A stretch of 38,261 nucleotides of DNA, taken from positions 1-38,261 of the IMG/VR virus record IMGVR_UViG_3300042883_000138; one strand, 5' to 3'. How positions within the stretch are numbered: the first letter of the stretch is position 1; each line of letters starts with the position of its first letter. The position numbers and the translations under genes were made by a program. Positions 16,157-25,600 of this stretch are shown piece by piece. Below the pieces are notes generated by a model. That model did no database searches. It was not told the origin of the DNA and saw only the letters and a program-made list of their open reading frames with translations. This DNA comes from a virus.

Positions 16157-16498
16157 TTAGTTCTCCTTGAACTTTAGAGTGTTTCCATCAAAGGCTTTAC
16201 CAACCTCATTAGATAACATCATTGCTGCGTCTATATCTTTTTTCTTGGTAGATATTGGTTCTACTCCCTGCTTTACAGCAGAGTAGTAAGAGTCCAATTC
16301 TTTATCCCATTTGATTTCTTTATCTTTATCCCAGCCTTGCCTGGTAGGGAAGCACCCTGCAAAGTTTGGCATAGTAATTACTCTCATCATTTCATTACTG
16401 CAGACGGAGCAAATCTCTTCTTTTTCAAAGTCAGAGTATGATCTTAATATCTCTTCTTTAACTTCGCAGGTGCTACAGATATAATCGTATCTAGGCAT
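16157..16498 (-). CDS. FmdB-type zinc-ribbon protein
   Basis: A 113-residue protein with the FmdB signature: MPRYDYICSTC (C8-x2-C11) and ICSVCSNEMMRVI (C30-x2-C33), then a helical C-terminal part. FmdB-like proteins carry an N-terminal zinc ribbon and are common in phages near structural genes. Function unknown. It stops one base before the next ATG. Confidence 0.83.
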   Translation of the reverse strand: MPRYDYICSTCEVKEEILRSYSDFEKEEICSVCSNEMMRVITMPNFAGCFPTRQGWDKDKEIKWDKELDSYYSAVKQGVEPISTKKKDIDAAMMLSNEVGKAFDGNTLKFKEN

Positions 16499-16821
16499 TA
16501 TATTTGTGTCACAAAACTTGAGTAACCAGCGTTAATAAATATCTGGGCTTGAGCATCACTAATTGTATTGGTAGTTCCGCCAAGATAGTATGAATCAGCA
16601 GCAGCTAGTGTGTCTTGGCTTGGTGTCTGCTCTGTAGTAACGGTAGTTCCATTAACAATAAATGTATAGCCACGAGGAATATCAGTAATAAATGGATTGA
16701 TAGTTCCTGTTATTGAACCACCAGTTACTGGCCTAGCAGCAAGACGAGCGTATGGAGTGAACTGGGTGTAGTCAGCTCCCCAAGTTTCCCAACGCCAAGG
16801 TGTCGTTAATGTGTAGGGCAT
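16498..16821 (-). CDS. Hypothetical protein downstream of the capsid (107 aa)
   Basis: A 107-residue protein starting MPYTLTTPWRWETWG. A hydrophobic stretch (YTFIVNGTTVTT) and a C-terminal helix (ISDAQAQIFINAGYSSF) are visible. Placed directly after the major capsid gene it could be a head decoration or completion protein, but no motif shows that. It ends in TAATG overlapping the FmdB-like gene. Confidence 0.65.
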   Translation of the reverse strand: MPYTLTTPWRWETWGADYTQFTPYARLAARPVTGGSITGTINPFITDIPRGYTFIVNGTTVTTEQTPSQDTLAAADSYYLGGTTNTISDAQAQIFINAGYSSFVTQI

Positions 16822-16851
16822 CTTTTCCTTTCAGAATTAACTCACCACCAA

Positions 16852-16871
16852 GCAGGGCTTCTAGGTCCTGC
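16852..16871. other. Short hairpin between capsid and next gene
   Basis: GCAGG (16852-16856) pairs with CCTGC (16867-16871) across a 10-base loop, just after the capsid stop on the minus strand. It has no T-tract, so it might slow or stabilise the capsid mRNA 3' end. Weak evidence. Confidence 0.3.
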
Positions 16872-16889
16872 CTGATAGTCAATCAACTA

Positions 16890-17831
16890 CTAGTTGATAG
16901 AAGTTGCAGTCTCAATGCGGTATAGAGCCGCTTCACGAAGACGTGCAAAGCCACCGAAATAGTACCAGCCGATGGTGCGGAAACGGCGCAGAGCGTCAAT
17001 TTCTGGACCAATCACAACTGATGTATCTTGAACGGTTGCTTCAGCAAGTGCTTCACGACCTGCAACTACTGCGCTATAGACAGTAACTGCTGGTGATTGC
17101 GTATTTGCCGCAGACGGAACGCGAGGTGTTTCAACAATGAATGCACCTTCAAGAACGCCAACTGCTCCAGCAACGAACGGAGTACGATCAACGTACTTGG
17201 TTAGTTCCTGGAATCCACCAGTACCTGATTCGGCACGGAGGTCAGCAGACTGACGTGGGTGTAGATATGCAGCATATAGATCGCCAATGCGAGGAACTGC
17301 CTTGTTGCTGCGTAGTTGAACAACAGCCTTACGGATGTTAGCAGAAGTGATGGTGCCAGAGGATGTAATAGAGTTGGTGCCAGTTGCGGCTCCACCGTAG
17401 ATTACGTTAGTTCCTGTAGAACCAGTTAGAACGGCTGCTACTACAGAGTCAATAGAATCTGCAGCGTTGTATGCAATGATGTCAGCAAGAGCTGAGTCAA
17501 CATCGTTGAAAGAAGTTAGGTTCAACTTCTTGGTTGTTGTTACGGCTGAGCCGTACTCGTTAAGTGTTACAGTAACCTGTGAAGGGTTACCAAGAGCAAT
17601 AGAGGAAACATCAGAAGTTTCTGTCAATGTACCAGTCGCTGTTGCGAGATCTGAGTAAATGGAGAATACAACTGACGAACCTGGCATTGCTTGCTGTACT
17701 GGCTTAACATCAGCCAACGCACGCATCACTGGGATGGAGCGAAGAGCCATACGAACATACTGATCGTACGCACTCTGTACAAGGTTTTGCATTGACGAAA
17801 TTTGTGTCAATGTACCTGTAGGAATTGCCAT
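16890..17831 (-). CDS. Major capsid protein (HK97-fold, N4 gp56-like)
   Basis: A 313-residue protein with the features of the N4 gp56-type HK97-fold capsid: an N-terminal helix (SMQNLVQSAYDQYVRMALRSIPVMRALADV), then PGSSVVFSIYSDL and long beta regions (VTVTLNEYGSAVTTTKKLNL), and near the C-terminus DALRRFRTIGWYYFGGFARLREAALYRIETA. AAAGGT precedes ATG 17831. It follows the scaffold gene and is the main shell subunit. Confidence 0.9.
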   Translation of the reverse strand: MAIPTGTLTQISSMQNLVQSAYDQYVRMALRSIPVMRALADVKPVQQAMPGSSVVFSIYSDLATATGTLTETSDVSSIALGNPSQVTVTLNEYGSAVTTTKKLNLTSFNDVDSALADIIAYNAADSIDSVVAAVLTGSTGTNVIYGGAATGTNSITSSGTITSANIRKAVVQLRSNKAVPRIGDLYAAYLHPRQSADLRAESGTGGFQELTKYVDRTPFVAGAVGVLEGAFIVETPRVPSAANTQSPAVTVYSAVVAGREALAEATVQDTSVVIGPEIDALRRFRTIGWYYFGGFARLREAALYRIETATSIN

Positions 17832-17859
17832 TTATTTTACCTTTCGGATAGGTTCGGTC

Positions 17860-18324
17860 TTAGAGACCAGACGACCTAATAATTTCATCCAGTTCTTCAC
17901 GGCTATTTGCATTCATCAACTTACGATGAACGTCTGCTTGGAACTCAGGAGTAACTCCCTGTTCTACAGCATTGGTCATCCGTTGATATGCAGCAGCCTG
18001 TTTTGGATCTACATTAGGCGTTGCCTGGTTAGACTGGGTTTCATAGCCGAATACATCGGCATAATCTTCCAGCCATTTAGATACAGACTCTTCAGTTGGG
18101 TCTATATCCTGTGGGATAAATGCAGCAATTTTGCTGTTTACCCCGCGACTAGCAAGCGCATCTTTGATTGCTCGTTCACGGTTGGATTTAGAGATAGATT
18201 CAAACTGAGTTTTTAGGTCAGCTAGTTCTTTCTCTTTTTGTTTATTTGCTTTTCGCAACTGTTTGACGAGGTCATTACCGTTATCGGTATCAAAGTCGTC
18301 ATCTTCGTAGTCGTAGTTGGACAT
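17860..18324 (-). CDS. Capsid scaffolding protein
   Basis: A 154-residue acidic protein with a coiled coil (residues 20-60, VKQLRKANKQKEKELADLK), a SWIPQD-like middle (IAAFIPQDIDPTEE) and a charged C-terminal helix (NSREELDEIIRSSGL). Size, charge and place directly before the capsid gene are those of phage scaffolds, which drive prohead assembly. The start at ATG 18324 has GAGAAGGA just upstream; ATG 18339 would add five residues. Confidence 0.82.
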   Translation of the reverse strand: MSNYDYEDDDFDTDNGNDLVKQLRKANKQKEKELADLKTQFESISKSNRERAIKDALASRGVNSKIAAFIPQDIDPTEESVSKWLEDYADVFGYETQSNQATPNVDPKQAAAYQRMTNAVEQGVTPEFQADVHRKLMNANSREELDEIIRSSGL

Positions 18325-18363
18325 AGGTCCTTCTCCCATTTCTTTTTTAGTTTACGTAGACCT

Positions 18364-18390
18364 CATACAGATTCGGGGGATTTCTGTATG
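18364..18390. other. Hairpin upstream of the scaffold gene
   Basis: CATACAGA (18364-18371) pairs with TCTGTATG (18383-18390) over an 11-base loop. It lies in the gap before scaffold and capsid and, with the next hairpin, could be a processing, pausing or operator site. Confidence 0.5.
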
Positions 18391-18417
18391 GCTTCTACTA
18401 CTGGTTTTGATATCTCT

Positions 18418-18441
18418 CTAACGGACCAGTCGTCCCGTTAG
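18418..18441. other. Hairpin after the 623-aa internal protein gene
   Basis: CTAACGG (18418-18424) pairs with CCGTTAG (18435-18441) over a 10-base loop, six bases after the preceding stop on the minus strand. No T-tract follows, so a full terminator is unlikely. Confidence 0.5.
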
Positions 18442-18447
18442 CAGGCT

Positions 18448-20319
18448 TTAGTATTGACCAGCGCGTTCGCGGTCTAGTGCTCCACCAGTCATTCCAGTGG
18501 TGCCACCAAAGGTGGCTGTCTCAAGTTGTCCTAACTTGCGCCTTTGACGGCGTGCTTTATCAGCATCAGGTAGGGCAAAGACTTCTGTCTCTGCTACTTG
18601 TTGAGTGTAGTCAGGTTGTTGATAAATGTTTGATAGTTGGCGACCACGCTCTAGGCCACTAGCGATAGTTCCGAAGCCTTGTTGAGCTGTCTCTTTGGTA
18701 ACGCCATAACGTTGCAGTTCTTCTGCTCTAGCAAGTCCAGTTTGAAGACCTGCCTGCATTGCACCTGCTCCAATTTCAGCAGCTTGAACTTTACGCTTGA
18801 TGTTAGTAATTGCCTTGTCAGGGTCAAGAGTGTAGGCAAGGATATCTCCACCAGTAATCTCAGGATAGAACTCACGAAGTGCTTTAGAAACTTCTGGGTT
18901 AGCGTTAATGACTCGGTTCTGTGCAGTCTGGATACGATCTTCTAGCTCAACAGCAGATACATCTCCGCCGATAAACTTCTCAAATCCTTCTTGACGACCC
19001 ATATCTCCGCGTGTGTAATAACTTTCAGGTAGACCATATTGACGCATTACATTCTGATACTGGTCCTCAAGACCAACATACTCTGCCTCAGATATAGCAC
19101 GAAATCCTTTTTTAATGCGTTGAGCATTAGCAGCAAAGCGTTTTTCATAGGCAGGTGTAGCTCGAAGCCTTAAAGTAAGTTCATCTTTTGATAGACCCTC
19201 TACAATAAAACCTTTAACCCCTTCTACAAGAGCTCCCATACCATAACGGTCAAACTCTGAAAAGAGTAAGTCATAGGCAGATTGACTTTCCTTTTTTTTA
19301 GTATCAAGGTTTGCTTGATATGTAGTATAAGCATCAGAAGTTGTAAATTGTTTTCCATCAGATGCGGTATAAGTCATAACACCGTTAACCATACGACCAG
19401 CACCACCAGCACCACCAGCACCACCAGCACCACCAGCACTCGTAGAAGTGCTCATTTGTGCAGGGTCTCCAGGATAACCTGAAAGACCATAGGACAGTGC
19501 ATCTCTTGCCTGTTCCCGTCTTATGTAAGATGGGTCATTTTCAAAGATAGATTGAAGTTGCTGGCGTGCTTTAGCAGCAGCGGCCTGGTCATTAGTAGCA
19601 TTTCCTACTGATTTGCCAAGTGTAAGTATGTCCGACTCAGTAATTGCACGAGAGCCTCTGACATACTGTTGTGGACCTGTGCCGCCGTACTCGCCTGTGC
19701 CGTATCCAGTGGTACCAGGTAATTTTTTAGCAGGTGTTGCGCTAGCGTATGGGTCATAAGAAGCATTGATTCCATAACCAGAACCAAGGACACCTTCTTT
19801 GTTTACACCACCAACGAATGCGACAAGGTCTGCATCTGATGCAGCAGACAAAGCCTTTAAGTCTGCTACTGGTTGTATTCCAGTACCTGCAACTCCATCA
19901 AAAGGAGGACGACCAGCCTTGAGGTTTGCTCTAACTGTTTCAGCGAACTTTTTTTCTGCTGCAGCATCACGAACGAATTGTGAGCCACCTGTACCAGTTG
20001 GTGTTCTTAGACCAAGGGTAGCAAGTTCTCCTGCGATGCCAGCATAATTAACATTGGAGCCAGCTTGAATCTGTTCTTTGGATAATTCTTTTCCGTTTTC
20101 ATAGAGTTTGTTATTGATAAGACCAGTTGCTGGTCTTCCATCTTTCCAAAGACGCATCTCTGTCTTGGTACCAAATACTTTAGGGTCAGTTTCTGCTTGC
20201 GCCTTACCACTGTATATGTTTGTCTCAACCAGAGATAGGCCTTTACTGGCTGGAGTACTGCTTTGTACTACATCTCCGTAGTATGCTTGTGAGTATGCAC
20301 CAAATTTTGTTTCAGCCAT
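18448..20319 (-). CDS. Large internal virion protein (623 aa)
   Basis: A 623-residue protein starting MAETKFGAYSQAYYGD. It is low-complexity in the N-terminal half (Gly/Ala/Thr-rich, with a GGAGG repeat at about residues 295-308). From residue 340 on it is strongly helical (LLFSEFDRYGMGALVEGVK, LRATPAYEKRFAANAQRIKKGF, ALREFYPEITGGDILAYTL). Size and placement between portal and scaffold suggest an internal or ejection protein delivered with the DNA. I see no lytic motif. It is one of four big genes of this type in a row. Confidence 0.65.
   Translation of the reverse strand: MAETKFGAYSQAYYGDVVQSSTPASKGLSLVETNIYSGKAQAETDPKVFGTKTEMRLWKDGRPATGLINNKLYENGKELSKEQIQAGSNVNYAGIAGELATLGLRTPTGTGGSQFVRDAAAEKKFAETVRANLKAGRPPFDGVAGTGIQPVADLKALSAASDADLVAFVGGVNKEGVLGSGYGINASYDPYASATPAKKLPGTTGYGTGEYGGTGPQQYVRGSRAITESDILTLGKSVGNATNDQAAAAKARQQLQSIFENDPSYIRREQARDALSYGLSGYPGDPAQMSTSTSAGGAGGAGGAGGAGRMVNGVMTYTASDGKQFTTSDAYTTYQANLDTKKKESQSAYDLLFSEFDRYGMGALVEGVKGFIVEGLSKDELTLRLRATPAYEKRFAANAQRIKKGFRAISEAEYVGLEDQYQNVMRQYGLPESYYTRGDMGRQEGFEKFIGGDVSAVELEDRIQTAQNRVINANPEVSKALREFYPEITGGDILAYTLDPDKAITNIKRKVQAAEIGAGAMQAGLQTGLARAEELQRYGVTKETAQQGFGTIASGLERGRQLSNIYQQPDYTQQVAETEVFALPDADKARRQRRKLGQLETATFGGTTGMTGGALDRERAGQY
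19401..19436. repeat. Nine-base coding microsatellite
   Basis: Four exact copies of CACCACCAG in tandem, read as a Gly-Gly-Ala repeat on the minus strand within the 623-aa internal protein. Copies are identical, so slippage expansion is likely recent and copy number may vary. Confidence 0.9.
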
Positions 20320-20323
20320 TTAT

Positions 20324-21892
20324 CTACCCCTGGAATCCGAAGTCACGAAGTATGCCAAGTGTGGTGTCAGCAACTTCCTCACGAGCTTGCTCTGTATATT
20401 GCCAACGAGAATCCTTGCGGAGAGCCCGTTTGAAGTCATAGATATTACTTCCGCCTTTATCAGAAAACAGACCATATCCAGATAATTCTTTAAGTTCTAT
20501 TTCTTCTGGATTTAGTTCAAGTACGGATGCCATAATGTTTTTATATGGAGAATAAACTTGGTCTAAATCATAACCTTGATTAAGTAGATTACGAACATAC
20601 TCTGGCTGCCCAGTTCCAGCAATTATGCGAGCATCCTGAGCAATGCGGTTAATGTCTAATTCGCCAAGTGTTAATTTTTGCAGAACTGCAGTTTCAAGAT
20701 CTCCACCAGTTGTAGTAGCAGAAACGCCTGGAAGTATATCCCTTATGGATAAACCATTTGCTTTTGCTATAGCTTGCAAGGTTTGATAATTCTGTAAGGC
20801 TTGTCCTGAAAAACCAGTAGTAGTAGTTCCTGCACCAGGCAGACCTGTTCCTACGATACTTGTAATCTTACCAACGTACGGAGCAATAAATGAATCTATT
20901 GCAAGCGTGTCATTTTCTAAGAAGCCATTGTAAATTTTGCTTACAATCTGGTCTAGTTGTTCTGGTCCTAGATTAGCGCCAAGAGAACGAGCGCGTGATT
21001 GAACACTGCGTTTAATGGTAGCAGAATCTAAAGCATATTCTGTGTTACCTACATCGGTTCCTGCAGCGCGTAGTTCATCATACTTAGCTTTTGCTATAAT
21101 ACGTGTTCGTATCGGAGCAGCGTTCTTTTGCCACCAAGTAGTTAACTTTGCTTCAGATAAAAACCTTGCTTCATCGTAGTTATTATTAACAGCCTTAACA
21201 AGCAATTCACCTAGTTTTGGGTCAAGATTAAAAATGTAATCGGGTAAATCAAACCAAAATTCAGTGCTTGCAAGTAAGGTCTTAAGATCTTTTGGAGTTC
21301 CCTCTAGAACACCAGGAACTGCTCCTTCTCCCATAGATTTTTTTTCGCCAATACGAACTGATCCCACATCAAAAGAACCTAGTGCTGCATTTCCTTTTCC
21401 ACCACCAGTAGGAAATTCAGGCATAGTGCCTTTGCCGCCAGGAGTCTTTTTGCCTGCTGCAATATCTGCTTCATCTTTTGCTGTTTGTTCAGCAGTTTTC
21501 GTAGCCTGAAGAGTTACTGGTCCAGTAGGACCTGCTGTAGGTTTTGCTGATTGAGGTTTAGGCGCAGTAGGTAACTTAATGACTTCTGGTTTCTGGGCAA
21601 TAATTTTTTCTAATTTAGAAATTTTTGTGTTTAGATTTTCAGCAGCAGTCCTAAGCTCAGAACGTCTAGCCTCAGAAATTGTTTTATTTTTTTCTTTACC
21701 AGTAGATAATATAAGAATATATCCATCGTAAATAATTTTCTGAGTTCTGAGAGAACGCTTTGCGTCAGCTTGACGTTTTTTTAGTTCTTCGTTACGCTTT
21801 TTAATAGCATCAATTTTTTCTTTATTGGCTGCAGCAGTTTCTGCTTGAGTACCTTGGTTTTGTTTTGCCTTAATATCTTCTTCAACGGCCAT
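20324..21892 (-). CDS. Internal virion protein (522 aa)
   Basis: A 522-residue protein with a highly charged coiled-coil start (EEDIKAKQNQGTQAETAAANK to about 95), a Pro/Thr/Gly linker, then a helical body (YDEARFLSEAKLTTWWQKNA; NTEYALDSATIKRSVQSRARSLG) and C-terminal RWQYTEQAREEVADTTL. Its architecture and place resemble the ejection proteins of short-tailed phages. No enzyme motif is seen. Confidence 0.65.
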   Translation of the reverse strand: MAVEEDIKAKQNQGTQAETAAANKEKIDAIKKRNEELKKRQADAKRSLRTQKIIYDGYILILSTGKEKNKTISEARRSELRTAAENLNTKISKLEKIIAQKPEVIKLPTAPKPQSAKPTAGPTGPVTLQATKTAEQTAKDEADIAAGKKTPGGKGTMPEFPTGGGKGNAALGSFDVGSVRIGEKKSMGEGAVPGVLEGTPKDLKTLLASTEFWFDLPDYIFNLDPKLGELLVKAVNNNYDEARFLSEAKLTTWWQKNAAPIRTRIIAKAKYDELRAAGTDVGNTEYALDSATIKRSVQSRARSLGANLGPEQLDQIVSKIYNGFLENDTLAIDSFIAPYVGKITSIVGTGLPGAGTTTTGFSGQALQNYQTLQAIAKANGLSIRDILPGVSATTTGGDLETAVLQKLTLGELDINRIAQDARIIAGTGQPEYVRNLLNQGYDLDQVYSPYKNIMASVLELNPEEIELKELSGYGLFSDKGGSNIYDFKRALRKDSRWQYTEQAREEVADTTLGILRDFGFQG

Positions 21893-22614
21893 TAGTCAGC
21901 ACCTAACGCTTTCATAAATGTCTCATAAAAGCCAAGAACTTTATTAGCCTTTGCCTCATCAGTTCCTGATACTTTGTCTAAAAGGTATTGTGTTGAATTA
22001 ACGCCGCCTGTTGTTGTGATAACGCTCTTGCCGCCTACTTTGGCAGTGGTTGTTACTACAGGGCTTTTCTTTTGAGCTTTTTGTAAAGCATTAGTGTATT
22101 TATTTATCTCTTCTTTACTTGCACTGCGTCCAAATTGGTCTTTGAATACTGTGTCAATTAAAGCCTTGGCTTGGTCTTCTGTAGCAATAACTCTTTGCTC
22201 TGTTACTCTTGGTCCACCAGTTCCCGTAGTTAGAGCGCTACGAGCAGCAATTTCTTGACCTAGATATCCAGTAAAAAAAGCATCATTAAAAGGCTGACCT
22301 AACTGCATAGCAGAAGTTTCTGCTGCCATAAGAGCGCTTGAATAAGCGTTTGCTAATGCTTGGTTGTAAAGACCATTAGTAGGGAAACCGCGATAGCCAG
22401 CGTTCTTTAGTGCTTGAGCAATTACGGCTCTTTCTTTTACTGAAAGATTATAGAAAGCCTGAGCCTGAGTATTTATTCCAATTCCAGCCTGACCATCAAA
22501 GCCAGTTGATGGAGTGCCTGAAACCATAGTGCTTCCTTGAGGAACAATCTGCTTGTCCCAAGTACTAATTTCGCTAGGGCCAGGTGCGCTGGTTAATTTC
22601 TTAGGTCTAGCCAC
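21892..22614 (-). CDS. Internal virion protein (240 aa)
   Basis: A 240-residue protein starting MARPKKLTSAPGPSE from GTG 22614, with helices FYNLSVKERAVIAQALKNAG and YTNALQKAQKK and a Thr-rich part. It overlaps the next start by one base (TAATG). I place it with the internal proteins by context. Confidence 0.6.
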   Translation of the reverse strand: MARPKKLTSAPGPSEISTWDKQIVPQGSTMVSGTPSTGFDGQAGIGINTQAQAFYNLSVKERAVIAQALKNAGYRGFPTNGLYNQALANAYSSALMAAETSAMQLGQPFNDAFFTGYLGQEIAARSALTTGTGGPRVTEQRVIATEDQAKALIDTVFKDQFGRSASKEEINKYTNALQKAQKKSPVVTTTAKVGGKSVITTTGGVNSTQYLLDKVSGTDEAKANKVLGFYETFMKALGAD

Positions 22615-22617
22615 CGA

Positions 22618-25600
22618 TTACTCTCCTATCAATCTAGCAAAAAGAACATCAAATGCCATCTGAGCATTTGGGTCTTGCTCTGCTAATTCTTTTAAGCGAG
22701 CCTTAATATTTGTTTTCATTAAGTCGCGGTAATTCTGTGCGGTCTCAGTATTGCTTGTAATAGTATCTCTGGTTACCTGATAATTGTCTAACTCTGCAAC
22801 CATTTGACGAAGGACTGATCTTGTTTTTGGTTGAGTCTTAATGTCTTCATCATTGAGCATATCTCTAAGGTCTTTGTAAGCCTTATAGCGTTGAATCTGG
22901 CGAGAGCCACCAGAGCCTAGCTCTTCTTGCATTAGAGGCTTGGTGCCTTTGTATTGGTCTGACCATAGCTGCCATCTTTTGCGTAACTGTGATTTAGCGG
23001 AGTCATTAAAGATGTTTGTAAGTTGTGCTTCATATAAATCTTTTTGTTGATAGTAGTACTGGATATCTCTAGCAGTCTGCACTTCTCTCAAGAAGTCAGA
23101 GGTTGTCTTACTTACCTTTATTCCTGTATCAAATAGCAATCTATAAGAGTCAAAGTCAAAGTCTCCTACAGAAGGAATTAAGAATGGAGCACCTTCTGGG
23201 TACTTCTTGAGTAGGTCTTTGTTCTTTTCAATCCAATCACCAGAGCCATTAACAGATCTTACCAGAGCAACTGTGGTGCGGTCAGACTCAGACACAGCAT
23301 ATGGCATCTGGTCTGGAAATAGACGAATCCATTCTTTTGTGGTCTTGTCAATATCGCCATTGTAACTGTTTAGTAACTGATTAAAGACCTGCTTATATGA
23401 AGTACGCTCATTATCGCGCACCCATTGAGCCATTTCGCTTTTAAGGGTTAGCTGAGGCGATGCTGGGGCTACGAATCCAAATAGGAAACGTAAACCAAGA
23501 ACGGTCATTGTTGATGCTTCTAGTTTTTCTTTATATGCTTGAACTTCACCAGGCGTTGGCGCTTCTTCAAGGCCAGTCTCAGGGTTAATCTTAGGCTTAA
23601 CACCATAGCCTGCAGCCTCTAGGTAAGTAGCAGCCTTGCGAAACGCTGAAGCGTATTGACTAGAACGTTCATCCTTGTTTAACAGAGCCAATGCTTTATT
23701 CACGTGACCAGGTAGCACCGCATTGATAAGTGGTTGGTCTTCACCATATTGACCGACAAGAGCAGACTCAATCTTATCTAGTTGAGGTACTGCACGGAAA
23801 ATTAACTGTAACGGCAATGCTGCAATAGGACCAGCAAATGTTGGGAACAAAGAGTCTGGGTTCATTGATGGTGTAATCATCTTTAATTTACCACCGAACT
23901 CAACAGGTATTGGTGCCTTAAATGCCTCTGGCATACCAAAGACAGTAGCTACCTTGTTCATAACTTTATACACAGGAGTTAAACCTGGGTAGAAAAAGTA
24001 TTGGTCTCCATTATCATCCGTCTGTACAAAGCCAGAATGAGCAATGCCTTCATAAGTCAACGCTGCGCGTTGGATAGACTCTGGGTTATATTTAGCGGAA
24101 CGATAGATACGGCGGTAAAAGTCTTCGGTTGCACGATAGAATCTAGCGAAGTTACGACTTGACATAGCAAGTTGACTACGCACTGCTGGATTATCAACAA
24201 AAGAAAGAACGCGAGTGGTTGCCATCTCTTGCGCCATTTCAGTAATGTATTTCTTACCGTTTTCCTCACCTAATTGTTTAATTAAATGAGCCTCAAGACC
24301 TGAAGATCGCATATCTTTGCGAACCTTTGCATAAGCATCAAGGCCAATAGGGTGACGGGATAGACGAGCATTAGCTTGGCCCATTATATCCCACACTTTT
24401 TCGCTTATGGATGGCAGAAACTGTCCTGTATCTGATATCGGTATAAGTTCTGGGCCATAAATAAATTCTGGAGTAAGTCCTTCTTCGGACAATCTACGCA
24501 TATCATTAAACTTCAGATTTTTAGCAGAGACTACTACGTCTCCAGATTCGTCAGTGAAACGAATTTTATTTAATAACTTGATGTTAAAGCCACCATCACG
24601 AGTAGATAATAAATTAAGAATATCTTCTACATTCTTGCGTGCCAATACTTCAGTTGAATAACCTTTTTGAATGGCTTCAAACTTATTAAGTTCTTTAGGT
24701 GACAGATTATCTAAATATTGCCTAAGAGCAGTAACTGCTTTGGCGTTATCATCAATATTACCAGGGACAATATTCTTAATAACTAAAGACGACATTGGAC
24801 TTTTGGCTTCAATACCTAAAAGCGCATAAAGACTCATTAAGGACTGGTCACTCGCAGCAGGGTTGATATTTGTATAACCTTTACCGTAAGACTTAGTATA
24901 TTTTACGCCATCAATTTCTAATGCGCCAAGTTTTCCAAATTGCTCTACATCGTCTGCTACTTGAATAAAACGGTCTGTTCCTCTAAAAGCATTTTTAGCG
25001 CCTTCTCCAAGGTCACCCAAAAATCTATCTGCATCAGAATATGTTACAAGATCGCTAACATACTCACCAATCTCATCATCAAAATAATTAACAAACTTAG
25101 ACTCTGTAACTGCCCTAGATGTCACCTTACGAGCTGCGTTCACATCTCCAGCTTCGATACCTTTTGTTATTTCATCTGTATATTTCTTAGCAGAACGTGC
25201 AGCAAAAAGACGATTTATGAAACCCATATCACCTTTTGCTGCTGCATATTTACGAGCAATGAACTGACCTTTGACAATACCCCAAGCAGAATCTCCTACC
25301 AATAAATGGAGACCTAAATCCTCAGATGCGTTACGTATAGGAAAGCGAGGGCCTGCAAGGGTTGTAATAGTCCAGCCTGATGTTAGCTTATTAGCCCAGT
25401 CTTTATGGGAGATGCCCATAATCCCATCAATAAGTCCAGACCTAACTGCAAATTTATCAATATCGCTTACAGATGGAGCAGCAATACCTTCTGCTAACTG
25501 CCAATCTTTAATAGCAAGTTGTTCGCCATCAAAGTTTGATGGTGAGTATTTAGTAAAACTTACTTTACCTGTAGCCTCATCAACGTTTCTTACGGTTATA

